59,251 nucleotides of DNA from an uncultured Ruminococcus sp. (GTDB lineage Bacteria > Bacillota > Clostridia > Oscillospirales > Ruminococcaceae), in the NCBI GenBank assembly GCA_945877315.1, contig CAMCRP010000014.1, positions 1 through 59,251 on the forward strand, in the 5' to 3' direction. Numbering within the stretch: position 1 is the first letter of the stretch; every line of letters begins with the position of its first letter. Of this stretch, positions 43,699 through 51,134 are shown in pieces. The notes beneath the pieces are model-generated. The model saw only the letters and a list, made by a program, of their open reading frames with translations. It made no database searches and was not told where the DNA came from. Made by a program: the position numbers and the translations under genes.

Positions 43699-44448
43699 AT
43701 GAAAAAAATGTCAAAATTGCTTTCTGCGGCAGCCGTAACGCTGATTGCACTCATAATGTCCGCTGTGACGGCATTTGCGGCAGAGGATGACATTCTTGTA
43801 TTTGAGGGCGAAGGAAAATCAAACGGAAGCTGGGGACAGGCTTATAACATTAATATCCGTGCAGATGAAAAAAATGCTCAGCTTATTCTTATGCTGAATG
43901 AAAGCAGTAAGGTATATGTAGATTTTGAGCTTGAAGGCACGCCTACAATAAACACTCAGGGCATTGAATTTATCCTCCAGAAATGGGAAAAGGAAGGCGG
44001 CGACCAAAAATGGGCACAGACACCTCCCACAGAAATCACAGACGGCGTGGCAACATTTGATTACGCTTCCATGGTCGATACATACGGCTCTGATGATTTC
44101 TCCACCGTTGACCAGATATATATAGGCGACACAGGTGCTGTACTTACGGTAAAAAAGATCGTATTCGACATTAACGGTGACGGCGTAAACGGTGATACAG
44201 TAGATATTCCCGAAATCAAAAGCGAGCCCGATACCGCAGAAGAAACAACTGTGACCGAAGAGGAAAAATCCGAGGAAACCACCAAAAAGGCTGACGAGGA
44301 CAAAGCCGAAGAAACCACCGCCGAAGCCGAGGAAGAAGAAAGCAGTTCGGGCGGCGTCAATGTGGTGCTTATCGTTGTTATTGCAGTTGTGGTCATTGCG
44401 GCTGTTGTAGTCGTTATTGTTCTGAAAAACCGCAAAAGATATTATTGA
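43699..44448 (+). CDS. Membrane-anchored surface protein with CBM-like domain, paralogue 2
   Basis: 249 residues with the same layout as the 42746 protein: signal peptide (1-27), module (30-165) with GSWGQAYNINIRADE, GIEFILQKWEKEGG and DQIYIGDTGAVLTV, then a T/E-rich linker (170-220) and a C-terminal membrane helix with tail KNRKRYY. About 50-55% identical to paralogue 1 by eye, with a shorter linker. The two probably arose by tandem duplication and may bind related glycans. AAAGGAGCTGTTAAT precedes the ATG. A family 1 element begins 4 bp after its stop. Confidence 0.75.
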   Translation: MKKMSKLLSAAAVTLIALIMSAVTAFAAEDDILVFEGEGKSNGSWGQAYNINIRADEKNAQLILMLNESSKVYVDFELEGTPTINTQGIEFILQKWEKEGGDQKWAQTPPTEITDGVATFDYASMVDTYGSDDFSTVDQIYIGDTGAVLTVKKIVFDINGDGVNGDTVDIPEIKSEPDTAEETTVTEEEKSEETTKKADEDKAEETTAEAEEEESSSGGVNVVLIVVIAVVVIAAVVVVIVLKNRKRYY

Positions 44449-44452
44449 TGTA

Positions 44453-44555
44453 ATACTAAGAACCGATTAAAAAGTGAATAAAAATTCTGCACAAAAACTT
44501 GCGTATATGGTTTTTGTGCAGAATTTTTATCTACACTTTTATTGGTTATTAGTAT
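44453..44555 (+). mobile_element. Family 1 palindromic element, copy 4 (divergent)
   Basis: 103 bp. Ends AATACTAAGAACCGATTAAAA and TTTTATTGGTTATTAGTATT, inner arms AAAATTCTGCACAAAAA and TTTTTGTGCAGAATTTT, loop TTGCGTATATGG as in copy 2. The arms differ from copies 1-3, but the ends and loop word are shared, so I treat it as a subfamily. Could also act as a processing or 3'-end structure for the preceding gene. Confidence 0.7.
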
Positions 44556-44559
44556 TTCT

Positions 44560-44592
44560 CCGCTTCCGTTTTCGGGGGCGGGGATTTTTTTC
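44560..44592 (+). terminator. Intrinsic terminator after CBM-like gene 2
   Basis: CCGCTTCCG and CGGGGGCGG can pair, followed by ATTTTTTTCC. Confidence 0.7.
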
Positions 44593-44688
44593 CTTAGAAA
44601 AACTTTATACTTTTCACAGGCTTTCTTAAGGTTTCTGTTTTATAATGGTATTATAGAATAACAAATCTCTATGAAAGGATAGAAAGCT

Positions 44689-45597
44689 ATGGATTATGTC
44701 CTCCGAACCTTTGGACTGTCAAAGGCATATAAAAAGAAAAACGTGCTGGAAAACGTAAATATCAACGTCCGCAAGGGCGATATTTACGGCTTTATTGGCA
44801 GAAACGGCGCAGGCAAGACCACGCTTATCAAGCTTGTTTCGGGAATTGCGGCTCCCACGGGCGGTTCTATTGAGCTGTTCGGCAGCAACGACCTGAATAT
44901 GCAAAGAAAGCGTATAGGCACAATTATCGAATATCCCTCGGTATACCCAAACCTCAGCGCACGGCAGAATCTTGAGGTCTACCGCCGCCTTTACGGTATC
45001 CCCGACACCAACGCCATTGACAACATTCTTGACGCAGTAGGTCTTGGGGACGTGGGCAAAAAGCCCGCAAAGGCGTTTTCCCTGGGTATGAAGCAGCGTC
45101 TGGGAATTGCCGCTGCTCTTCTGGGAAATCCCGATTTTCTCCTTCTGGACGAACCCACCAACGGTCTTGACCCCGAGGGAATCACCGAAATACGTGACCT
45201 GCTTATCCGTCTGAACACCGAAAATAACATCACTATGCTCATATCAAGCCACATTCTCGGGGAACTGTCCAAAATAGCCACCTGCTACGGCATTATCAAG
45301 GACGGTCAGCTGATGGAGGAAATAACCGCCGAGGAGCTTTCCGTCCGCTGCAAACGCTGTCTGAAAATTACCGTGGACGACACCGCAAAAACAGCGTCCA
45401 TTCTGGAAAATCAGCTTCACACGCAGAATTACGACATTCTCCCCGAAAACGTGGTTCGCATTTTCGATTTTCTGGACGATGCGGGACGGATAAATTCCGA
45501 GCTTGTGAAAAACGGCGTAAACGTCAAGTCGCTGACCTCGGCAGGCGCAGATCTGGAGGAATACTTCATTGAGAAGATGGGAGGGTTCAAGAAATGA
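44689..45597 (+). CDS. ABC transporter ATP-binding protein, BcrA-like
   Basis: 302 residues. Walker A GRNGAGKTTL, signature FSLGMKQRLGIAAALL, Walker B FLLLDEPTNGLDPEG, H-loop LISSHILGEL. The variant LGMKQR signature and the extra C-terminal domain (about 210-302) are typical of the BcrA/lantibiotic-immunity group, which export or protect against peptide antibiotics. TGAAAGGATAGAAAGCT precedes the ATG. The promoter has TATAAT at 44641 but no good -35, so an activator may be needed. Overlaps the permease by 4 bp (ATGA). Confidence 0.9.
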   Translation: MDYVLRTFGLSKAYKKKNVLENVNINVRKGDIYGFIGRNGAGKTTLIKLVSGIAAPTGGSIELFGSNDLNMQRKRIGTIIEYPSVYPNLSARQNLEVYRRLYGIPDTNAIDNILDAVGLGDVGKKPAKAFSLGMKQRLGIAAALLGNPDFLLLDEPTNGLDPEGITEIRDLLIRLNTENNITMLISSHILGELSKIATCYGIIKDGQLMEEITAEELSVRCKRCLKITVDDTAKTASILENQLHTQNYDILPENVVRIFDFLDDAGRINSELVKNGVNVKSLTSAGADLEEYFIEKMGGFKK

Positions 45598-46517
45598 TAA
45601 ATATGCTCCGTTCGGATATGTATAAAATGTTCCGTGCCGTAAGCTTTCGTGTGCTGCTGATAACGGCTGCGGTAATATGCGTTTTTTCGGCATTTTTCGT
45701 AAATTTTTCCGTAAAAACTACGCTTGAATATCAGGAGCAGAAGCGTATCGAAGCCGAAAGCGGAGAAACCGCCCCAAAAGACCCCATCGCAGCTGCCGCC
45801 CAGGACAGCTTTATGGAGGGCATGCGCCTGGGCTTTCAGAGCGGCATGGAGGCAAGCATAAACGCCAGCGAGCAGCAGACGGGACAGGATTTCCTGGATA
45901 TGGAATTTACCTACCCCACCGTTTTTGAGGGCATGCTTGACCCGCTCTACGGAAACAGCCTTATTACCATGCTCACAGCCATATTTACGTCCATTTTCAT
46001 ATCGGGCGAATTTATCCACGGAACTATCAAAAATTCCGCCGCAAGGGGTGTTTCCCGAACACAGCTGTACATTTCAAAGCTGCTGACCTGTATGGCATTT
46101 TCCGTTATCATTCTTGCGGCAGAAATGCTTGTCCTGCTGCTGACCGAGCTTATTATCTGGGAACCGGGCGTATTTGATGCGGATAAAGCAGTAAAATCCA
46201 TAATCGGGCTGCTGCTGGGAATGTTCCCCTACCTTGCATTCATAAGCATTTTCACGGCAATAGCCTTCTGCGTAAGAAGCGGGGGTGCAACGGCTGTAAA
46301 CATTATTTTTGTAATGTTCGGCGGACTGCTGTTCCAGATGGCGTCCTCCGCAGCAAGCCTTGATATGACCTTTGCATGGCCCGGAACCGCTATGAATCTT
46401 ACGGCGAAATATTACGAAAACACTTGGCTTGCGGCGGCTGGTGTCATTGCGTCAATAGTGTATATTGTCCTGTCAAGCCTTATTGGCATAACCGTTTTTT
46501 CGAGAAAGGATATATAA
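45594..46517 (+). CDS. ABC-2 type permease
   Basis: 307 residues with six predicted helices: one at the N-terminus (17-37), a large extracellular loop (40-115) and five after residue 118. LITMLTAIFTSIFISGEFIHGTIKNSAARGVSR is the usual ABC-2 motif of BcrB-like and NatB-like permeases. Works with the ATP-binding protein just upstream, with ATGA overlap. Substrate unknown; peptide-antibiotic export is the best guess from the partner's class and the histidine kinase that follows. Confidence 0.88.
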   Translation: MINMLRSDMYKMFRAVSFRVLLITAAVICVFSAFFVNFSVKTTLEYQEQKRIEAESGETAPKDPIAAAAQDSFMEGMRLGFQSGMEASINASEQQTGQDFLDMEFTYPTVFEGMLDPLYGNSLITMLTAIFTSIFISGEFIHGTIKNSAARGVSRTQLYISKLLTCMAFSVIILAAEMLVLLLTELIIWEPGVFDADKAVKSIIGLLLGMFPYLAFISIFTAIAFCVRSGGATAVNIIFVMFGGLLFQMASSAASLDMTFAWPGTAMNLTAKYYENTWLAAAGVIASIVYIVLSSLIGITVFSRKDI

Positions 46518-46518
46518 A

Positions 46519-47478
46519 ATGGAGCTTGTGCTTATTATCCTGCTTATCATTTCGGTAATAGTCGGTGCGATTCTGGGAATTGCGCTTTTGGCTGTCAAAA
46601 GCGAGATACGTTCCCTGTCAGAGCAGATAGAATTCATCTCCGAAAATGACACAAATATGGAAGTCACCACAGGCTCAAAAAGCAAAAGCGTCAGGCGGCT
46701 GTCCTTGCAGATAAACACGCTTTTGAAGCATTACAAATCGGCGGGCAGCGAGATAATGCGCCAGAACAAGAATTTCCGTGAGAACATCACCTCCATTTCC
46801 CACGACCTGAGAACTCCCCTCACAGCCGCCAGCGGTTACATTCAGATGCTTTGCGGCGATATTTCCGACGAAAAGCGGCGGGAATATGTGGGGGTAATAT
46901 CCCAGAAAATAAGTGCCGTCCAGAAGATGCTGGAGCAGCTTTTTGAGTTTTCCAGAATTGAGGCTGACGAGCTGACCTTTGAGTGCGAGCGAATGAACGT
47001 GAACAACCTACTGCGTGACGTTATCATTCTCTTTTTTGACAGATTTCAGCAAAAGGGCATTGAACCCGACATCAGTATTCCCGAAACGCCCTGCTATATT
47101 AACGGAAATGCGGATATGCTGGAGCGTACCGTGTCAAACATAGTCAGCAACGCACTTATCCACGGCGGGGACGATTTTGCGTTAAAGAGCGAGGAGGTAA
47201 ACGGCGTCTGCCGAATCACCTTCAAAAACCGCACAGATACCGTTTCCGAGCAGGATATTTCTCAGGTTTTCGAGAGATTTTACACCACCGACAAATCCCG
47301 AAACAAGAAAACTACGGGTCTGGGACTGTCCATTGCAAAGAAGTTCGTCACGAAAATGGGCGGGAAAATTTCCGCGTCCCTGGATAACGGATTTTTCTGC
47401 ATTACCATCGAATTCCCCGCATTGAAGCCGCAAATACCTATTGACGGGGGAACGTCGGTGAGATACAGGAGAAAATAA
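46519..47478 (+). CDS. Sensor histidine kinase, short BceS-like type
   Basis: 319 residues. One N-terminal membrane helix (2-25), no sizeable extracellular domain, then HisKA with ITSISHDLRTPLTAASGYIQ and HATPase_c with N box (SNIVSNALIH), F box and G2 box TTGLGLSIAKKF. Kinases of this build sense through a partner ABC transporter. It starts 1 bp after the permease stop, so it is in the same operon. No response regulator gene lies on either side, which is unusual; the partner must be encoded elsewhere. Confidence 0.9.
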   Translation: MELVLIILLIISVIVGAILGIALLAVKSEIRSLSEQIEFISENDTNMEVTTGSKSKSVRRLSLQINTLLKHYKSAGSEIMRQNKNFRENITSISHDLRTPLTAASGYIQMLCGDISDEKRREYVGVISQKISAVQKMLEQLFEFSRIEADELTFECERMNVNNLLRDVIILFFDRFQQKGIEPDISIPETPCYINGNADMLERTVSNIVSNALIHGGDDFALKSEEVNGVCRITFKNRTDTVSEQDISQVFERFYTTDKSRNKKTTGLGLSIAKKFVTKMGGKISASLDNGFFCITIEFPALKPQIPIDGGTSVRYRRK

Positions 47479-47479
47479 A

Positions 47480-48133
47480 ATGAACTACATTCTAACAAGA
47501 AGCCGCCGAAAAACACTTTCCATAACAGTCAGAGCGGACGGAACCGTTGAAGTCAAAGCCCCGCTGAACTGTTCAAAGGAGCGTATTGAGCGGTTTATAT
47601 CCGAAAAATCCGATTGGATAGAAAAATATGTTACCGAAAATAAGACAAAATCGGAGCAGTTCAAGTTTTCGGGGACTATCCCCTTTATGGGAAAGCAGCT
47701 GCCTGTCACCGAGGGGGACTGCTTTATGTTTTCCTCGGAAACGGGGTTTACCGTCCCCAAAGGCAGAAGCATACAGGAATGTCTGCCGCAGCTGGAATAT
47801 GTTTACCGAAAGGCGGCGGCGGAGTATCTCCCCAAACGTGTGCAGTATTTTTCGGGAATAATGGGCATTTCGCCGTCCGCCGTGAAGGTAAACGGTGCTG
47901 AGAAGCGTTGGGGCAGCTGTTCGGGACGGGGTACCATAAATTTTTCATGGCGGCTGATGGCGGCATCTCCCGAATCCATAGATTACGTGGTCGTTCACGA
48001 AATGGCGCATCTTACGGAGCTTAATCACAGCCCGAGATTTTGGAAAATAGTGGCGGACGTTCTCCCCGATTATAAGGAGCGTCAGTCGGCACTTGCGGAA
48101 ATTACCCTTAAACTGAACGGGATTTTTCGATGA
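47480..48133 (+). CDS. YgjP-like (M48-related) metal-dependent hydrolase
   Basis: 217 residues. KRWGSCSGRGTINFSWRLM, followed by VVVHEMAHLTELNHSPRFW, gives the zinc HExxH motif (HEMAH) of the YgjP/DUF45 family, predicted Zn peptidases. The N-terminal part, SRRKTLSITVRADGTVEVKAP, is also family-typical. No secretion signal is seen. Substrate unknown. Starts 1 bp after the histidine kinase stop, so it is probably the last gene of the ABC-kinase operon. Confidence 0.85.
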   Translation: MNYILTRSRRKTLSITVRADGTVEVKAPLNCSKERIERFISEKSDWIEKYVTENKTKSEQFKFSGTIPFMGKQLPVTEGDCFMFSSETGFTVPKGRSIQECLPQLEYVYRKAAAEYLPKRVQYFSGIMGISPSAVKVNGAEKRWGSCSGRGTINFSWRLMAASPESIDYVVVHEMAHLTELNHSPRFWKIVADVLPDYKERQSALAEITLKLNGIFR

Positions 48134-48158
48134 ATAGCGTAAAAATCCGAAAAAACTA

Positions 48159-48187
48159 TTGCATTTTACAGGGAAATGTAGTATAAT
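48159..48187 (+). promoter_or_regulatory. Sigma-A promoter of aldolase gene
   Basis: TTGCAT, 17-bp spacer, TATAAT. The leader contains a small stem GTCCGAC/GTCGGGC (about 48200-48218) before the ribosome-binding site. Confidence 0.7.
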
Positions 48188-48248
48188 GTACTTGAATGAG
48201 TGTCCGACCGAATGTCGGGCATCATAAAATGCTTGGAGGTATAAAATT

Positions 48249-49112
48249 ATGTTAGTTTCTGCTAAGGATATGCTGAACAAGGCTCGTGACGGCAAGTACG
48301 CTGTTGGTCAGTTCAACATCAACAATCTGGAATGGACAAAGGCTATCCTTCTCACTGCTGAGGAGATGAAGTCCCCCGTTATCCTCGGTGTTTCCGAGGG
48401 CGCAGGCAAGTATATGTGCGGCTACAAGACCATCGTTGGCATGGTAAACGGTATGCTGGACTGCCTGAACATCACTGTTCCCGTTGCTCTGCACCTTGAC
48501 CACGGCTCCTTCGAGGGCGCAAAGGCTTGTATCAACGCAGGCTTCTCTTCCGTTATGTTTGACGGTTCTCACTATGCTATCGAGGAGAACATCGCTAAGA
48601 CTACCGCTCTGGTAAACACCTGTGACGTTCTCGGTCTTTCTCTGGAGGCTGAGGTTGGTTCTATCGGCGGCGAAGAGGACGGCGTTGTTGGTATGGGCGA
48701 GTGCGCAGATCCCGACGAGTGCAAGATGATCGCTGATCTCGGCGTAACAATGCTGGCTGCAGGTATCGGAAACATTCACGGTAAATATCCCGAGAACTGG
48801 CCCGGACTCCGCTTTGACGTTCTCGAAGCAATCAAGGCTAAGACAGGCGATATGCCCCTGGTTCTCCACGGCGGTACAGGTATCCCCGACGATATGATCA
48901 AGAAGGCTATCTCCCTCGGCGTTGCTAAGATCAACGTAAACACCGAGTGCCAGCTGGTATTCCAGGAAGCTACAAGAGCTTATATCGAAGCAGGCAAGGA
49001 TCTCCAGGGCAAGGGCTTCGACCCCAGAAAGCTTCTGGCTCCCGGCTTCGAGGCTATCAAGCTCAAGGTCAAGGAGAAGATGGAGATCTTCGGTTCTGTT
49101 GGCAAGGCTTGA
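48249..49112 (+). CDS. fba: Class II fructose-bisphosphate aldolase
   Basis: 287 residues. Cleaves fructose-1,6-bisphosphate to DHAP and glyceraldehyde-3-phosphate in glycolysis. ALHLDHGSFEG holds the catalytic Asp and a Zn-binding His, SLEAEVGSIGGEEDGV the Glu region, GIGNIHGKYPE and VLHGGTGIPDD the other Zn histidines, and KINVNTECQL the phosphate site. Very biased codons suggest high expression. TGGAGGTATAAAATT precedes the ATG. Single gene with promoter and terminator. Confidence 0.97.
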   Translation: MLVSAKDMLNKARDGKYAVGQFNINNLEWTKAILLTAEEMKSPVILGVSEGAGKYMCGYKTIVGMVNGMLDCLNITVPVALHLDHGSFEGAKACINAGFSSVMFDGSHYAIEENIAKTTALVNTCDVLGLSLEAEVGSIGGEEDGVVGMGECADPDECKMIADLGVTMLAAGIGNIHGKYPENWPGLRFDVLEAIKAKTGDMPLVLHGGTGIPDDMIKKAISLGVAKINVNTECQLVFQEATRAYIEAGKDLQGKGFDPRKLLAPGFEAIKLKVKEKMEIFGSVGKA

Positions 49113-49135
49113 TTTCTTGGTTTTTAATATGGCAT

Positions 49136-49184
49136 AAAAATTCCCGCCGTGTCCCGAGTTTTCGGGGTGCGGCGGGGTTTTTGC
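49136..49184. terminator. Terminator T1 between aldolase and small membrane protein genes, bidirectional
   Basis: CCCGCCGTGTCCCGAG-TTTT-CGGGGTGCGGCGGGG (49143-49177) followed by TTTTT on the plus strand and AATTTTT on the minus strand. The same stem recurs at 50375-50409 and, split by an insertion, at 51135-51260. Confidence 0.85.
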
Positions 49185-49445
49185 TTATATTTTTACCTTT
49201 GCACGTTCTTCTTCGTTCAGCCTGTCCTTATTATCAAGCAGGAAAACCTTCCACTTACTTTCATTGTTATGATAAAGAATAGCTTGAACGATTCCAAAGA
49301 GTCCTGCTATAATAAGCCAAAGAAGACTAAACTTAATAACTGCAAGTATTACGCACACAAGAAAAGGAACAACCATAATATTTTCAATTGTTTTACCCAC
49401 TGAGTTTCTCAGCTTAAACTCTTTTTTCAATTCCCTAATAGTCAT
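49185..49445 (-). CDS. Small membrane protein, unknown function
   Basis: 86 residues: a charged N-terminal segment (1-22, MTIRELKKEFKLRN), two adjacent membrane helices (about 22-40 and 43-60) and a charged tail. I do not recognise the family. It follows the lipoprotein gene by 22 bp in a two-gene operon controlled from 49950-49978. GAAAAAGAGAAATG is a weak site. A joint role with the lipoprotein at the cell envelope is plausible. Confidence 0.6.
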   Translation of the reverse strand: MTIRELKKEFKLRNSVGKTIENIMVVPFLVCVILAVIKFSLLWLIIAGLFGIVQAILYHNNESKWKVFLLDNKDRLNEEERAKVKI

Positions 49446-49467
49446 TTCTCTTTTTCTCCTTGTAAAA

Positions 49468-49905
49468 TTATTCTGGATATGTTCCTGTTGTATCCTTATA
49501 TGTGACAGTAACCGATTTTACATTTTGCCCAATATCTGTTGTTTCTATCTGAATATCAACAACCGCTTCATCAAGATACTGCTCAATTTCGTCAACACCA
49601 CATTTCTCGATAAGTTCATCTTTAATATTTTCAAATTTTACATCTGAAGGGATAGTTTCACCATTAATCTCTTTCCTAGTGATGTATGTTGACATTCCCG
49701 TATAAATTGTTTTTGCCATTGAAATAACCAGTAACTGCTTGTTCTCTTCTTCAACTGCCGATTGAATTTCAGTTACGACAGACTCGTATTTTTCTTTATA
49801 CTCATCATCTGCACTTTCAATTTTGACTGTGCTTTCACAGCTTGAAACTGCAACCATGGCTGTCAACAGCAGTGAACTAATAATTACTTTCTTATGATTT
49901 TTCAT
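49468..49905 (-). CDS. Putative lipoprotein, unknown function
   Basis: 145 residues. A signal peptide with lipobox (LTAMVAVSSCES, Cys near residue 23) precedes a mostly helical, acidic domain of about 120 residues ending in a beta-rich part (IQIETTDIGQNVKSVTVTYK). No named family recognised; it resembles small secreted DUF5105-like proteins only loosely. AGTGGAGGTGCTATT precedes the ATG. Its promoter contains a perfect palindrome, and the divergent XRE gene probably represses it. Confidence 0.65.
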   Translation of the reverse strand: MKNHKKVIISSLLLTAMVAVSSCESTVKIESADDEYKEKYESVVTEIQSAVEEENKQLLVISMAKTIYTGMSTYITRKEINGETIPSDVKFENIKDELIEKCGVDEIEQYLDEAVVDIQIETTDIGQNVKSVTVTYKDTTGTYPE

Positions 49906-49949
49906 AATAGCACCTCCACTTTAAGCCTAAAAAGAACTTTTATGATATT

Positions 49950-49978
49950 ATTATAATCTAATTAGATTAATAAGTCAA
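49950..49978 (-). promoter_or_regulatory. Sigma-A promoter of lipoprotein operon with operator in spacer
   Basis: Minus-strand TTGACT, 17-bp spacer, TATAAT. The spacer contains the perfect 16-bp palindrome TAATCTAATTAGATTA (49954-49969), overlapping the -10; binding there would block RNA polymerase. The divergent XRE regulator is the natural candidate. Confidence 0.7.
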
Positions 49979-50026
49979 TATTTTTTAATCAAATATGGTA
50001 CAATAGACAAAAAGAAGGTGTCTAAT

Positions 50027-50350
50027 GTGGCAATATACCATAGAATTAAAGATCTGCGTGAGGATTCCGACAAAACACAGCAGGAGTTAGCGGATTATCT
50101 GGGAACATCTCCGCAGCATTACGGCAAATATGAGTTGGGAAATGCCGAGATCCCCTTTGAACGTGCCATAATGCTCGCAAAATATTACAATGTCAGCCTT
50201 GACTATATAGCAGGTCTTACCAACAGCAAACGGGGATTGTCCCACGGAGAATTGACCGAAAAACAGCAGGAGCTTCTTGAATTTATCGGAACTCTGACAG
50301 ACAGCGAGAAAGCAAAGCTTAGACACCTTGTTAGCCTTATTGCACAATGA
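50027..50350 (+). CDS. XRE-family transcriptional regulator
   Basis: 107 residues. A Cro/C1 helix-turn-helix (residues 5-58: IKDLREDSDKTQQELADYLG, then TSPQHYGKYELGNAEIP) with a short C-terminal helix pair. GTG 50027 is chosen because AGAAGGTG ends 6 bp upstream; a GTG at 50018 overlaps that site. Divergent from the lipoprotein operon, sharing a 120-bp region with a 16-bp palindrome. It likely represses that operon and possibly itself. Confidence 0.88.
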   Translation: MAIYHRIKDLREDSDKTQQELADYLGTSPQHYGKYELGNAEIPFERAIMLAKYYNVSLDYIAGLTNSKRGLSHGELTEKQQELLEFIGTLTDSEKAKLRHLVSLIAQ

Positions 50351-50374
50351 AAATTTATCACAGCATAAAAAATT

Positions 50375-50416
50375 CCCGCCGTGTCCCGAGTTTTCGGGGT
50401 GCGGCGGGGTTTATTT
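50375..50416 (+). terminator. Terminator T2 after XRE gene
   Basis: CCCGCCGTGTCCCGAG-TTTT-CGGGGTGCGGCGGGG, then TTTATTT. Identical in its stem to T1 at 49143, an unusual degree of conservation for a terminator. Confidence 0.8.
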
Positions 50417-50429
50417 ATAAAATATTCCA

Positions 50430-50458
50430 TTGACATCATTACTAAAATGTGATATAAT
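50430..50458 (+). promoter_or_regulatory. Sigma-A promoter of yefM-yoeB module
   Basis: TTGACA, 17-bp spacer, TATAAT. Confidence 0.85.
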
Positions 50459-50463
50459 AGATA

Positions 50464-50493
50464 TGTACAGTAAATTGCACAGGATATTGTACA
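50464..50493 (+). promoter_or_regulatory. YefM-type operator: two TGTACA sites
   Basis: TGTACA at 50464-50469 and again at 50488-50493, just downstream of the promoter. TGTACA is the known core bound by YefM antitoxins in E. coli and actinobacteria. The spacing supports autoregulation. Confidence 0.65.
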
Positions 50494-50517
50494 TTTATGA
50501 AAGGAAGGCTGATGCTG

Positions 50518-50820
50518 ATGTTAGCGGTAAATTATACTACCATAAGAAATAATCTGAAGGATTATTGCGACACAGTTACCGACAATGACGAAACGGTAAT
50601 TGTTACACGCAAAGACGAAAAAAACGTTGTAATTATAAGTTTGTCCGAATATAACCGCCTTATGAAAGCTGCCCGAAACGCAGAATATCTTGCTATGATA
50701 GACCGTTCAATGGCTCAGCTGGAATCGGGAAAGGGTCAGCAGCATGAACTGATAGAGGTGGACGATGAAAATACTAAACACTCATTAATCACGGGAATCT
50801 CTCGGCGTAAAAACCCATAA
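50518..50820 (+). CDS. yefM: YefM/Phd-family antitoxin with altered C-terminus
   Basis: 100 residues. NYTTIRNNLKDYCDTVTDND, TVIVTRKDEKNVVIISLSEY and NRLMKAARNAEYL form the typical YefM DNA-binding N-terminal domain; SMAQLESGKGQQHELIEVDD is the disordered toxin-neutralising tail. The last 16 residues (NTKHSLITGISRRKNP) are encoded by the palindromic element inserted at 50771, replacing an original ending DETMV. The start at 50518 has AAGGAAGG 9 bp upstream. Since the toxin gene is broken, the antitoxin may now only regulate itself or counter another YoeB. Confidence 0.85.
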   Translation: MLAVNYTTIRNNLKDYCDTVTDNDETVIVTRKDEKNVVIISLSEYNRLMKAARNAEYLAMIDRSMAQLESGKGQQHELIEVDDENTKHSLITGISRRKNP

Positions 50821-51127
50821 ACGCAAGCTTTTTACGCCGATTTCTTCTCCGTGATTTTAATGGTGTTTAGTATAACTATGGTCTGACCGTGCATGGGACG
50901 ATTATCTTTATTGGCAAATGCAGGATAAGAAAATTGTAAAAAAGATAAACGAGCTTGTCAAGGACATTGAAAGAAACGGTCTGCAAAACGGCATAGGACA
51001 CCCCGAGCCGCTGAAATACCGCAAAGCATGGAGCAGACATATCGACCACGGCAACAGACTTATCTATAATATTGATGAACATGGTAATCTACTTATAATC
51101 GCCTGTAAAGGGCATTATGAGGACTGA
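50765..51127 (+). pseudogene. yoeB: YoeB toxin gene split by a palindromic element
   Basis: ATGAAA at 50765 is the old start; the element at 50771-50873 follows, then CTATGGTCTGACCGTGCATG continues the gene. Removing the element and an AA duplication restores MKLWSDRAWDDYLYWQ joined to MQDKKIVKKINELVKDIERN, a full YoeB. Beyond the element the catalytic residues remain (PEP Glu, WSRHIDHGNR Arg, GHYED His-Tyr). The only in-frame start left is ATG 50918, giving a 69-residue product without the first strand and most of helix 1. Probably inactive as an mRNA interferase. Confidence 0.85.
50771..50873 (-). mobile_element. Family 1 palindromic element (MITE-like), copy 3, inverted
   Basis: 103 bp; its reverse complement matches copy 1, with GGCGTAAAAAGC and TTGCGTTTATGGGTTTTTACG, but lacks about 19 bp of the loop (AAACTGTTGAAAAGAGTTT region). 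Flanked by AA on both sides, a possible 2-bp target duplication. It interrupts yoeB and extends yefM. Confidence 0.85.
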
Positions 51128-51134
51128 ACAAAAT

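Noticed and set aside
50918-51127. An intact small YoeB-like toxin starting at ATG 50918
   Set aside because: The matching N-terminal 16 residues lie just upstream in the same frame and beyond the inserted element; no ribosome-binding site precedes 50918. Treated as a pseudogene.
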